Of a stretch of DNA of 64,000 nucleotides, positions 9,372 through 17,901 are shown piece by piece (positions within the stretch are counted from its first letter, which is position 1; the number at the start of each line of letters is the position of its first letter). Origin of the DNA: Pseudomonas sp. MWU13-2100 (GTDB taxonomy: Bacteria > Pseudomonadota > Gammaproteobacteria > Pseudomonadales > Pseudomonadaceae). Under the pieces are notes generated by a model. That model was not told where the DNA came from. It did not search any database and saw nothing but the letters and a program-made list of their open reading frames with translations. The stretch covers positions 242,196 through 306,195 of the forward strand of contig NZ_JALLIX010000002.1 of NCBI RefSeq assembly GCF_023242365.1, given 5' to 3'. Position numbers and translations under genes: made by a program.

Positions 9372-12308
9372 ATGAGTCGGCCCCTTACTCAAAAAGCCTA
9401 CCTGAGCGCCAACGGTGCCAGGGACTTTCTGCAAACCGATCCAGCTGGCACCTACCAGTTCGTGACGACCAACAACTTCACCCCCAACCTCGGACAGTGG
9501 ACGCCATTCGGTAACGTCGGCGCCATCACGCGGGCCAGCAACAGCTTTCTGCTGAGCGCGCAGAACAACGATGTCAGCCTGCAACTGTCCTTCCTGTCTC
9601 CCCGTTGTTTCCGCATTCGCTTCAACCCCGCGGCGAATGCCAGCTACGACACTGACAATTCATATGCCGTGATCAATCGCGATCTCGGCCCGGTGACGCT
9701 CAACATCCTGCAGAACACCCAGGACCTTCTACTGATCGATACCGGCGCCCTGCAGCTGCGCATCAATTTGCAACCCTATGCCCTGCAAGTCTTTCGCGAC
9801 AATGGCAGCGGACCGCAGTTGGTGCACAGCGATACGACCGATGACAATCAGTACTACAACCTGGTCTACCTGCCGGGCCATGAAGTCATTGCCAACTTCA
9901 AGCAAACGCCGGTGAATGCCTACTACTTCGGTTTTGGCGAAAAGGCCGGGGCCCAACTGGCCAAAAACGGCTTCAGCCTGACCCAGTTCAACTTCGATAA
10001 CTTCGAATACCTCTCCGATACGCTGGCGCAGGGCGAGCAGTCCGGGCCGCTCAACCCCAGCGAGCCGCTTTACTGCTCCGTGCCCTTGTTGATCGAGAAC
10101 AACCCCTGCCCACAGGGCGTCAATGCCGGCCCGGCGTACAGCTACGGGCTGTTCTTCGACAACCCGTCGCAGTCCTATTTCAACATTGGCGCCAATGATT
10201 ACTCCGACATGGACGGCATGTACTATTTCGGCGCCCTGTACGGTGAGCTCGACTATTACTTCATGCTCGGCGACCAGACGTCAGAGGTCGTTGACCAATA
10301 CACCCAACTGACGGGGCGGCCGGCGCTGGCTCCGAGATACGCGCTGGGCTACCACCAAGGCTGCTATGGCTATTACGACCAGGAAAAACTCAGCGCGGCG
10401 GCCGACGCCTACCGCAACGCCAGTATCCCGATCGACGGGCTGCACATCGATATCGACTTGCAGAACAACTATCGGACGTTTACCAGCAGTACTATCAAGT
10501 TCCCTGGACTGGGCGTGCTGTTTTCCAACCTCAAGGCCAACGGCTTCAAGTGCAGCACCAACATCACGGCCATGATCAGCAACAACCCCCTCGATGAAAC
10601 CGGCGAGGAAGCGCCCTACCCCACGCGGGACGAAGGCGTGGCGCAGGGCTATTTCCTGCGCAATGTCCGCGCCGGCCTGCCAACGGACGGTTCGTTGTTC
10701 GTCGGGGAAGAAAACTACGGCGTGAACTACGGCAGCAACCCCTACTCCTACCCCCCCTTGCAGGCCAACGGCAACCACGAGACACAGCTCGGCTCCGGTG
10801 GCTACTACCCCGATCTTGGCCGGCCCGAGGTCCGTACCTGGTGGGGGCAGCAGTACCAGTACCTGTTGTCCGCGGGACTGGAGATGGTCTGGCAGGACAT
10901 GACCGATCCGGCCATCTACGCCTACTACGACACACCGCAGATGCAGCAGAGTGCCAACGATACAGCCGACAGCAACCCGGCGTACGGAGAAGCGCCTCCG
11001 CCCAACGAGAACCGCGTACTATCGCCCTGGAAGACCGCGCCCCTGGACCTGATGGTGACCAGCTTCGGCGAGAGCGTGGCGCACGCCCAAGTGCACAATG
11101 CCTTCGCCCTTTTGCTCAGTGAGGCCACTTATAACGGGCTCAACCAATTGCGTCCGCAGCAGCGCAACTTCATCATTGCCCGTGGCGGTTATGCCGGGGT
11201 GCAGCGCTACGCGGCATTGTGGACCGGCGACTCGGCCTCCAGCTGGGACTTCCTCCAGATCAACCTGCCGCAGGTACTGAACCTGGGACTGTCGGGCATT
11301 CCGCTTTCGGGGTGCGACATTGGCGGGTTCGGCCCGGGCGACGGTAGCGTCGGCGAAGGCTTGATCACCAATTACGAACTGTTCACCCGCTGGATGCAGC
11401 TCGGCTCCTTTTTGCCCTGGTACCGCAATCACTATGACGGCTACGTCAAGCAGTTCCAGGAACCCTTCAACTACGCCGAGCCGGTGCCGAGCAATTGCCG
11501 GAAGTACGTCGAACTGCGCTATCGGATGTTGCAGATCTACTACGACGCCTTATACCAGTCGACGCAGACCGGCATGCCGATCGCCCGAGCCCTGTTCCTC
11601 AATGAGACGCAGGACCCGCGGATCTATGACTACCTGAACGATCAGTTCTTCGTTGGCCGCGATATCCTCGTGGCCCCGATCATCACCCCGCACGAGACCG
11701 CCAGCCCGCCCAGCCCACCCGTGCGCGATATCTACCTGCCCGCGGGGTCGCAGTGGTACGCGTTCATGGACGACGATTTCCCCCTCGAGGCACCGATCGA
11801 CGGTGGAACCCTGGTCATGGGCTATCATGCGGATCTTGACCAGGTGCCGATCTACATACGCGCCGGTGCGATCCTGCCGATGCGCCAGTTGGAACAGTGG
11901 GTGGGGCAACTTGAGGTCAATCCACTGACCTTCAATATCTACCCTGGCCAGGACTCGACCTACACGCTCTACCTGGACGATGGCTCCAGTACTCAATACG
12001 CCACCGCTCAAGCCTACCGTTTGAGCGAAATCAGCCATACCGGCATCGCGAATGGCCAGAACATCCGCATCCAGCGCACGCACGATCACTACCTGCCCGC
12101 CGAACCCTTTTATTTCGTTTCCCTGCTCGGCGCCGAAGCGCCACAGTCGGTAAGCCTCGACGGAAAATCACTCGACAACGTGGAGAGCCCCCAGGCGCTG
12201 GAGCAGTCGAGCGTCAATGCGTACTACTACAACAGCACGATAAAACAGGTCTACACCAAGATCTTCGATACCCGTGCGGACACTACCCTGCAGTTGCTGT
12301 TTCCCTGA
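9372..12308 (+). CDS. GH31 family protein resembling alpha-1,4-glucan lyase
   Basis: The 978-aa protein has the GH31 layout. An N-terminal beta-sandwich (FGFGEKAG near 190) precedes a TIM barrel and a distal beta domain (IYIRAGAILPM, DUF5110-like, YTLYLDDGSS). The nucleophile lies in VWQDMTDPA (Asp509) and the likely acid in WTGDSAS (Asp620), 111 residues apart. Ordinary GH31 glucosidases have DMNE at the nucleophile. The WQDMT form, together with IDIDLQNNYRTFT, the SCDIGGF-like CDIGGF block and FLPWYRNHYD, matches what I remember of algal and fungal alpha-1,4-glucan lyases. Those cleave starch or glycogen by elimination to 1,5-anhydro-D-fructose. No signal peptide is visible. A GGAGGAA site precedes the ATG. 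Alternatives are a transglucosylase or an unusual glucosidase. Confidence 0.85.
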   Translation: MSRPLTQKAYLSANGARDFLQTDPAGTYQFVTTNNFTPNLGQWTPFGNVGAITRASNSFLLSAQNNDVSLQLSFLSPRCFRIRFNPAANASYDTDNSYAVINRDLGPVTLNILQNTQDLLLIDTGALQLRINLQPYALQVFRDNGSGPQLVHSDTTDDNQYYNLVYLPGHEVIANFKQTPVNAYYFGFGEKAGAQLAKNGFSLTQFNFDNFEYLSDTLAQGEQSGPLNPSEPLYCSVPLLIENNPCPQGVNAGPAYSYGLFFDNPSQSYFNIGANDYSDMDGMYYFGALYGELDYYFMLGDQTSEVVDQYTQLTGRPALAPRYALGYHQGCYGYYDQEKLSAAADAYRNASIPIDGLHIDIDLQNNYRTFTSSTIKFPGLGVLFSNLKANGFKCSTNITAMISNNPLDETGEEAPYPTRDEGVAQGYFLRNVRAGLPTDGSLFVGEENYGVNYGSNPYSYPPLQANGNHETQLGSGGYYPDLGRPEVRTWWGQQYQYLLSAGLEMVWQDMTDPAIYAYYDTPQMQQSANDTADSNPAYGEAPPPNENRVLSPWKTAPLDLMVTSFGESVAHAQVHNAFALLLSEATYNGLNQLRPQQRNFIIARGGYAGVQRYAALWTGDSASSWDFLQINLPQVLNLGLSGIPLSGCDIGGFGPGDGSVGEGLITNYELFTRWMQLGSFLPWYRNHYDGYVKQFQEPFNYAEPVPSNCRKYVELRYRMLQIYYDALYQSTQTGMPIARALFLNETQDPRIYDYLNDQFFVGRDILVAPIITPHETASPPSPPVRDIYLPAGSQWYAFMDDDFPLEAPIDGGTLVMGYHADLDQVPIYIRAGAILPMRQLEQWVGQLEVNPLTFNIYPGQDSTYTLYLDDGSSTQYATAQAYRLSEISHTGIANGQNIRIQRTHDHYLPAEPFYFVSLLGAEAPQSVSLDGKSLDNVESPQALEQSSVNAYYYNSTIKQVYTKIFDTRADTTLQLLFP

Positions 12309-12318
12309 GAGAGGTCAC

Positions 12319-12347
12319 GGGGCACCGCCTTCGGTTGGAGGTGCCCC
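12319..12347 (+). terminator. GC-rich hairpin after the GH31 gene
   Basis: GGGGCACC at 12319-12326 pairs perfectly with GGTGCCCC at 12340-12347. It lies 10 bp after the GH31 stop. No T-tract follows, so it may be a weak or factor-assisted terminator, or an RNA-stability hairpin. Confidence 0.4.
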
Positions 12348-12429
12348 CTCGATCGGTCATTACGCGCCGGGCAAGAATCACTCGACGGTGGCAGATGGAT
12401 GGCCAGGGTGTTCAGCCGTCTCGTGCCGT

Positions 12430-13326
12430 TCAGTTGTCCCCCAACAACGCCAGCAATCGCTCGATATCCCCCCGACCCCGCTTGGCCCCCGGCACAAAGG
12501 CAAAATATCCATGCCCAAGCCGCAACGAAACGGCGGAAAGCGCGATCAAGCGCCCCGCCTCCAGCTCCCGCTGGGCAATCGCCTTCTGCCCCAACGCGAT
12601 ACCCATACCCAACTTGGCCAGCGTCACCGACAAACTCGATAACCCCGACCGCCGCCCATGGGCCGGGTCCGGCGGGCGCTCCAGGCGCTCGGCGGCAAAC
12701 CAGTCGCTCCACGTAGGGTGCGAGGCATAATTGGCCCCCCACTGCGTATGAATGAACAGACTTTGGTGAACAGCCGCGAGGTCAAAGTCCTTGTTGCCAT
12801 GTCGGTACCACAGCTCCGGCGCGCACACCGGCAGCACTTCGTCATGGAACAAGGGAATCGCCTCGCACGCCGGGTAGTGATAGTCCCCGTAGCTGACGCG
12901 CAGGTCCACGTCATGCCGGGCAAGATCAACGGGGTCATCCTCCACACGGACATCGACCGACAGTTGCGGGTAGACCTCGACAAGCTCCATGAGCTTGGGT
13001 GCCAGCCAACATTCCGCCAGGGAAAACGGCACGCTGACAATCAGCCGGGTACGAATCTCGCCTTCCAGGGTGCGCAGGGTCATCGCGGCAATTTCGTTCA
13101 ACGCCCGCGAGGTTTGCGGGTACATCGCCAAGCCTGCATCGGTCAGGGCCAGGCGATTGCCGTTGCGCACGAACAGCTTCTTGCCGAAGAAGTCTTCCAG
13201 ATGACGGATCTGCTGGCTGACGGCCGCCGATGACACCCCCAGTTCAGCACCCGCCAGGACGAAACTGCCCAGGCGCGCGGCGACCTCGAATGTCCGTACG
13301 GCATTGAGCGGTGGTAAGCGTTGCAT
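12430..13326 (-). CDS. LysR family transcriptional regulator (GcvA-like)
   Basis: The 298-aa product has a LysR helix-turn-helix at the N-terminus (LNAVRTFEVAARLGSF, SSAAVSQQIRHLE, about residues 6-45) and a substrate-binding effector domain. The start at 13326 is preferred because GGGGAAG lies 7 bp upstream and the HTH begins directly. A longer in-frame extension to 13413 has no such site. It is divergent from the 2-oxoglutarate oxygenase at 13433, which is its most likely target, together with the binding protein after it. The intergenic region contains AACAA and TTGTT half sites around 13363-13381, a weak candidate operator. Confidence 0.88.
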   Translation of the reverse strand: MQRLPPLNAVRTFEVAARLGSFVLAGAELGVSSAAVSQQIRHLEDFFGKKLFVRNGNRLALTDAGLAMYPQTSRALNEIAAMTLRTLEGEIRTRLIVSVPFSLAECWLAPKLMELVEVYPQLSVDVRVEDDPVDLARHDVDLRVSYGDYHYPACEAIPLFHDEVLPVCAPELWYRHGNKDFDLAAVHQSLFIHTQWGANYASHPTWSDWFAAERLERPPDPAHGRRSGLSSLSVTLAKLGMGIALGQKAIAQRELEAGRLIALSAVSLRLGHGYFAFVPGAKRGRGDIERLLALLGDN

Positions 13327-13432
13327 AAGCGCTCTTCCCCTAAGTTTTACCAGGGAGAGCCTAACAATTTGTGCCGTTGTTGCGAAGTTTTTCGTGGGGT
13401 AAGTTGGAGCCATCTACAACGAGAGGGTCATC

Positions 13433-14221
13433 ATGAACAACGTCATGGATCTTGAGCGCTTTCCACTCGACCGCGAAGGCAGCGCTGCGTGGAATGAACT
13501 GGTCGATAAGTGCCGTACTGAATTGAAGCACAACGGCATGTTCAACCTGGAGGGGTTCATCATGGCCGACGCGGTGCGCCAGGCGGCTGAGCGCATTCGA
13601 CCGAGCATGAATCGTGAGTCCCATACCCACAGCCGCACCCACAACATCTACTTCAAACCCAAGATCGAGGGTTTGCCGGCGGATCACCCGGCACTGCGCC
13701 AGGTCGAGACGGTCAGCCATACCCTGTGCGCCGACCAGCTCAAGGACAGCCTGGTGAACGAGGTGTACGAGTACCCGCCGCTGCTGGCCTTCCTGGCCGC
13801 GGTGATGGAGAAGCCGCAATTGCACCTGATGGCCGACCCGCTGGCCCGCGTCAACGTGATGAGCTATCGCCACGGCGAGACCTTGAACTGGCACTTCGAT
13901 CGCTCTGAATTCACCACCACACTGATGCTCCAGGCCCCTGAGGAAGGCGGAGAATTCCAATATCGCAGCGACTTGCGCAGCACGGATGATCCCAACTATG
14001 CCGGCGTCGCCGAGTTGCTCGAGGGGCGTGACCCGCTGGTGCAGACACTCAGGTTGCGCGCGGGCACGCTGAATGTATTCCGCGGCAAGAATACGGCCCA
14101 TCGCGTCACCCCCGTGCGCGGTCCGCGCGAGCGCATGGTCGCGGTGTTCTCCTACTACGAAAAGCCCGGCGTGCTGTTCAGTGCCGAGGAACAACTGGGT
14201 TTCTATGGCCGAACAGCCTGA
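13433..14221 (+). CDS. 2-oxoglutarate/Fe(II) oxygenase, HalD/BesD-like family with an intact HxD motif
   Basis: The 262-aa product carries NWHFDRSEF, giving His154-x-Asp156, and NTAHRVTPV with the third ligand His223. Arg229 (in VRGPR) is a candidate 2-oxoglutarate anchor. Spacing and neighbouring text (MSYRHGETLNWH, EGGEFQYRSD, GTLNVFRGKN) fit the HalD/BesD-like group, which includes radical halogenases of free amino acids. Halogenases replace the Asp with Gly or Ala to make room for chloride. Here Asp is present, so hydroxylation is the more likely chemistry. A GAGAGGG site precedes the ATG. The next gene encodes an amino-acid-type binding protein, and a LysR gene is divergent, which suggests an amino-acid substrate. 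That last point is inference. Confidence 0.82.
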   Translation: MNNVMDLERFPLDREGSAAWNELVDKCRTELKHNGMFNLEGFIMADAVRQAAERIRPSMNRESHTHSRTHNIYFKPKIEGLPADHPALRQVETVSHTLCADQLKDSLVNEVYEYPPLLAFLAAVMEKPQLHLMADPLARVNVMSYRHGETLNWHFDRSEFTTTLMLQAPEEGGEFQYRSDLRSTDDPNYAGVAELLEGRDPLVQTLRLRAGTLNVFRGKNTAHRVTPVRGPRERMVAVFSYYEKPGVLFSAEEQLGFYGRTA

Positions 14222-14302
14222 TCCCCGGGCACCACTCAAATAAAAAGATCAGCCGACACCGCTTGCCCCTGCCGAACCTTTTCGAACTCTTTGGGGAAAC
14301 AC

Positions 14303-15157
14303 ATGCACGCCATCACTCGCTCCACCCGCACCCTTTTTACCTGCTGCGCCCTGAGCGGCATGCTTTTCACCGGACTGGCCGCGGCCAAGGATTGGACTAC
14401 CGTCAGGGTCGCCACCGAGGGGGCTTATGAACCCTGGAACAGCACCCTGCCGAACGGCGAAATTTCCGGTTTCGAACCTGAGTTGCTGAAGGACCTGTGC
14501 GCGAGAATCCAGCTTGAGTGCAAGCTTCAGGCCCAGGACTGGGACGGCATGATCGCCGGGATGAATGCCGGTAAGTTCGACATGCTGATGGACGCCATCG
14601 TCATCACGCCGGAGCGCCAGGCCATCGTCGACTTCTCGCAACCCTATGCGGCCACCCAAGGTGTGTTTGTCAGTGCAACGCCGGCGCTGATCTCGGCCAC
14701 GCCGAGCACACAGACGCTCAGACTCAGCGGTGACCAAGTCCAGGATCAGGCCGCCATCGACAAACTCAAGGCGCTGGTCAAAGGCAAGACCATCGGCATC
14801 CAGTCGGGCACGGCCTACACCGACTTCGTGGAGAAAAACTTCAAAAGCGTGGCGACCATCCGGACCTACAAGAAGTCCGGTGAGCACATGATGGACCTGA
14901 ACGCCGGTCGCATCGATTTCGCCTTTGACGACGTGACGTTCTTTTCGTCCGCGCTGCAAAATCCGGAAAACCAGGCGGTGCGGATGGTGGGGCCGAAGAT
15001 TGGCGGGCCGATCTGGGGCCCCGGTGAAGCGCTGGCCTTCAGAAAGGCCGACGGGGACTTGAAGGCCCGGTTCAACCAGGCCTTGAGCGCGGCCTTGGCG
15101 GATGGGACGGTCAAGAAGCTCTCGGAAAAATGGTTCAAGGCCGATATCGCGCCCTAG
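14303..15157 (+). CDS. Periplasmic amino-acid binding protein of an ABC transporter (family 3)
   Basis: The 284-aa product starts with a signal peptide (hydrophobic about 8-27, ending LAAAKD). Then comes a family 3 solute-binding domain: RVATEGAYEPWN, GFEPELLKDLC, the DMLMDAIVITPERQ segment, and the C-terminal LSEKWF. This resembles the lysine/arginine/ornithine/histidine binding group. The ATG at 14303 is preferred because GGGGAAA lies at 14293-14299. A TTG at 14291 would place that site inside the gene. No permease or ATPase gene is adjacent, so it must use transporter subunits encoded elsewhere, or act as a receptor ligand carrier. It lies about 80 bp after the oxygenase and is probably in the same operon. 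Its stop overlaps the convergent LysR gene by 4 bp. Confidence 0.86.
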   Translation: MHAITRSTRTLFTCCALSGMLFTGLAAAKDWTTVRVATEGAYEPWNSTLPNGEISGFEPELLKDLCARIQLECKLQAQDWDGMIAGMNAGKFDMLMDAIVITPERQAIVDFSQPYAATQGVFVSATPALISATPSTQTLRLSGDQVQDQAAIDKLKALVKGKTIGIQSGTAYTDFVEKNFKSVATIRTYKKSGEHMMDLNAGRIDFAFDDVTFFSSALQNPENQAVRMVGPKIGGPIWGPGEALAFRKADGDLKARFNQALSAALADGTVKKLSEKWFKADIAP

Positions 15158-16047
15158 CCTGCAAAGTGGCTGAGTGCCGCATCGATAAAGTTCCGAAGCT
15201 TGGCGGTGCGCTGACGATTTGCCGTGTAAAGCAAATGCATGGGTCGGTTCGGCGCATCGAAATCCGCCAACAATCGCACCAACTCGCCGCTTCGCAGCGC
15301 CGGTTCAAGAAAATCTTCGGCGCCAAGGACAATGCCAAACCCGTCAAGCGCTGCTGACAGCAGCGCCTTGCTCTCGTTGACCTGCAAACGGCTGGCGACT
15401 GGCGCCTTGTAAACGATGCCGTCTTTGCTGAATTGCCATTCGCGATCGGCCGGGCGCGACCAATACGCATACCCGAGACATTCATGATTCTCGAGATCAG
15501 CGGGTGTGCATGGCGTTCCGCGCTGCGCCAGATAGTCCGGTGCGGCACAGGCCAGCAGTCGATACGGCGCCAATGGCCGGGCGGTCAAACTCGAGTTGGC
15601 CAAGGGGCCGATCCGAAACGCCACTTCGTAGCCCTCCTCCACCAGATCGACGTAGCGGTCGGTCAAATGCAGATCGATTTCCACCCCAGGGTGGTGACGC
15701 AAAAAAATCGTCACAAATGGCATGAGGCTATAGGAACCGAAGGTCACCGGAGCCGTGACTTTCAGTTTGCCCCGAGGGGTGTCGCTCATGATCTGCGCCA
15801 GGGAGTCGGCAGCCTGGGCTTCGCTGACAATATGCTTGCAGCGCTCATAGTAGGCATTCCCCAGCTCGGTCAGGCTCTGCCGCCGGGTCGTGCGGTTCAG
15901 CAATCGCGCGCCCAACCTGTGTTCAAGCGCGGCGACATGCTTGGCCACCATCTGCGGCGAGATGCCCAAACGCTCCGCGGCACTGGCATAGGAGCCGGAT
16001 TCCGCAGCCATCACAAAAGCGCTCATGCCCGTCAGGCGATCCAACAT
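15154..16047 (-). CDS. LysR family transcriptional regulator
   Basis: The 297-aa product shows the LysR HTH (GMSAFVMAAESGSY, GISPQMVAKHVAALE, about residues 7-43) followed by an RTTRRQSLTELG hinge and an effector domain (VTAPVTFGSYSLMPF). It belongs to the large group of proteobacterial LysR proteins that act on a divergent oxidoreductase gene. It is divergent from the F420-dependent-NADP-oxidoreductase-like gene at 16148. The 100-bp gap holds a clean inverted repeat, described separately. The regulator is therefore expected to control that gene and itself. Confidence 0.88.
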   Translation of the reverse strand: MLDRLTGMSAFVMAAESGSYASAAERLGISPQMVAKHVAALEHRLGARLLNRTTRRQSLTELGNAYYERCKHIVSEAQAADSLAQIMSDTPRGKLKVTAPVTFGSYSLMPFVTIFLRHHPGVEIDLHLTDRYVDLVEEGYEVAFRIGPLANSSLTARPLAPYRLLACAAPDYLAQRGTPCTPADLENHECLGYAYWSRPADREWQFSKDGIVYKAPVASRLQVNESKALLSAALDGFGIVLGAEDFLEPALRSGELVRLLADFDAPNRPMHLLYTANRQRTAKLRNFIDAALSHFAG

Positions 16048-16080
16048 TCGACACTCCTGGTAACAAGACTAAGTCCTGAA

Positions 16081-16107
16081 TGGCGATTTATCGTCCATTG
16101 ATCGCCA
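16081..16107. promoter_or_regulatory. Inverted repeat, likely LysR operator
   Basis: TGGCGAT (16081-16087) and ATCGCCA (16101-16107) are a perfect 7-bp inverted repeat with a 13-bp spacer. They lie between a LysR gene and its divergent neighbour. Size and spacing suit LysR recruitment sites. Confidence 0.5.
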
Positions 16108-16147
16108 ATCATCATAGCGTCTTCCAACCAAGCAAAGGAGTAAGGAC

Positions 16148-16819
16148 ATGCGCATCGGCATTATTGGGGCAGGGTTTATCGGACGTGCAGTGGCGCAATT
16201 GCTGATAGCCGCGGGACACGAGGTGATGCTCAGTAACTCACGCGGCCCACAGACAATGAGCAGTGTGCTCAGTGATATTCCCGCCAGTCAGGTCGGCACC
16301 GTGGAGCAAGCCGCAGAATTTGGCGACGTGGTGCTCGTGGCCATCCCCCTGGCACATTACCGCAGCCTGCCGGCCCAGTGGCTGGAGGGCAAAATCGTCC
16401 TCGATGCCAACAACTACTACCCGCAACGAGACGGCCGGATTGCCGCGCTGGATCGCTTCGAGACCACCACCAGTCGCCTGCTCGCCGAACATCTGTCGCG
16501 GGCCAAGGTGGTCAAGGTTTTCAACGCCATCCTCGCCCAGGACCTGGGGCAAGACTCGCGCCCGAAAGGCGCGCCCGACCGCCGTGCGCTACCGATTGCC
16601 GCGGACGATCCGGTCGCCAAGGCCCTGGTGATCAATTTGTTGGACGACATGGGATTCGATACGGTGGATGCCGGTAGCCTCGATGAAAGCTGGCGATTCG
16701 AGCGGGCCAAACCCGCCTACTGCATCCCCTTGGATAAAGCGGGACTGACGGCTGCCTTGGCGGCAGCCCAACGGCAGATCGAGTTGCCCGAGGGATCGTG
16801 GCGCCGTCTCCAGCCCTGA
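16148..16819 (+). CDS. NADP oxidoreductase, coenzyme F420-dependent-like fold (NAD(P)-binding protein)
   Basis: The 223-aa product begins with a Rossmann fingerprint, GIIGAGFIGRAVAQLL, and continues with SNSRGP, a typical 2'-phosphate (NADP) recognition loop. VVLVAIPLAHY and VLDANNYYPQRDG follow. This matches the F420-dependent NADP oxidoreductase-like N-terminal domain widespread in bacteria that do not make F420. Substrates of these bacterial proteins are mostly unknown. A strong AAAGGAGTAAGGAC site precedes the ATG. The gene stands alone after a divergent LysR, so it is probably induced by that regulator's ligand. The downstream gene is convergent. Confidence 0.8.
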   Translation: MRIGIIGAGFIGRAVAQLLIAAGHEVMLSNSRGPQTMSSVLSDIPASQVGTVEQAAEFGDVVLVAIPLAHYRSLPAQWLEGKIVLDANNYYPQRDGRIAALDRFETTTSRLLAEHLSRAKVVKVFNAILAQDLGQDSRPKGAPDRRALPIAADDPVAKALVINLLDDMGFDTVDAGSLDESWRFERAKPAYCIPLDKAGLTAALAAAQRQIELPEGSWRRLQP

Positions 16820-16858
16820 CGGCATGCCAGCCGGATCAGGGCAATAGCGCCCGGTGTT

Positions 16859-17899
16859 TCAAGGCCGCGCGCCCGCAGACTCCGATAGCCACTCATGCGC
16901 TCGGTACCAGGCCAGTGTATCGCGCAGCGTAAGTTCCAGCGGCCGGAAAACCAGGCCCAGTTCCCGCTGGCTCTTGAGCGGATTGAAATGACTGCGGCCG
17001 GCCTCCTTGAGCATCAAGCGCACGGTGGCAAAGCTGAGCAAAGCGGGTTTGTCACTCAAGCCCGCAATCAGCTCCTGTATACCCGCAATCAGATAGAGCA
17101 ATGCCACGGGCAACTTGCGTCGAGGAGTGGGCACATCGGCAATCTGGCCGATCAAGGGAATCAGTTCAGCCATAGTCATGTGCCGGCCCGCGGCGAGATA
17201 GCGTTCGCCAGACCGCCCACGTTCGGCTGCCGCCAGCAAGGCCGAGGCAACGTCGCGGGCATCCACCAGCGAAAAGCTCCCCGGCACCAGCCCCGGTAAC
17301 TTGCCGCGCACCGTATCCAGCAGCAGCTGCCCTGATGAAGTCGGTCCCCGGTCACCGGGGCCCCACATCCAACCGGGGAGCACAAACGTCGCGTTCATCG
17401 CCGAGTGAGACGCGCAGAAAGCACGCACGGCCTGATCGGCCAGGATCTTGCTGCGATAGTAATCATCGGCGCCGGCGGGATCACGCTCGTCGGTCTCGTC
17501 GATAATGGCTCCCGGTTCGCCATTCAGCACGGCGATGGAAGACGTCTGCACGAACCGCCGGATGCCGGCCTGGTAGGCCTGCTCGATCAACGCCGCCGTG
17601 CCGTCGATGTTGATGCGCTGCAAGGTTTGCCAATGGCGCCCGCCCTTGTAGTTGTCGCGGAAGAACGCGGCGGTATGGAACACCACCACACAGCCCTGCA
17701 TCGTCGGGGCGAAGGCCGCCACATTATCCAGGTCACCGACCACCAGCCTGATGCCGGACAGATCGGGAAACTGTCGCCTGGCTTTTTCCAGTGAACGCAC
17801 CAAGGCAACGACGCCATAGCCCCGCTCGATCAGCAGCCGAACCAGGTTGCTGCCGAGAAGTCCGGTGGCGCCGGTCACAAACGCGGTGTTCTGGGACAT
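16859..17899 (-). CDS. NAD(P)-dependent epimerase/reductase, extended SDR (dihydroflavonol-reductase-like)
   Basis: The 346-aa product has the extended SDR fingerprint FVTGATGLLGSNLVRLL at residues 8-24. VVGDLDNV, an active-site DDYYRSKILAD (Tyr-x3-Lys) and WMWGPGDRGPT follow. Such proteins reduce ketones or epimerise sugars. The dihydroflavonol-reductase-like subgroup is broad and the substrate here cannot be read. It is divergent from a TetR gene at 17990. The shared 90-bp region is AT-rich against its surroundings and holds a perfect palindrome plus direct repeats, so TetR control is likely. Confidence 0.85.
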   Translation of the reverse strand: MSQNTAFVTGATGLLGSNLVRLLIERGYGVVALVRSLEKARRQFPDLSGIRLVVGDLDNVAAFAPTMQGCVVVFHTAAFFRDNYKGGRHWQTLQRINIDGTAALIEQAYQAGIRRFVQTSSIAVLNGEPGAIIDETDERDPAGADDYYRSKILADQAVRAFCASHSAMNATFVLPGWMWGPGDRGPTSSGQLLLDTVRGKLPGLVPGSFSLVDARDVASALLAAAERGRSGERYLAAGRHMTMAELIPLIGQIADVPTPRRKLPVALLYLIAGIQELIAGLSDKPALLSFATVRLMLKEAGRSHFNPLKSQRELGLVFRPLELTLRDTLAWYRAHEWLSESAGARP

Positions 17900-17901
17900 G
17901 A

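Noticed and set aside
8652..9584. 310-codon minus-strand frame
   Set aside because: Antisense to the haem-c protein and the start of GH31, with no motif or ribosome-binding site.
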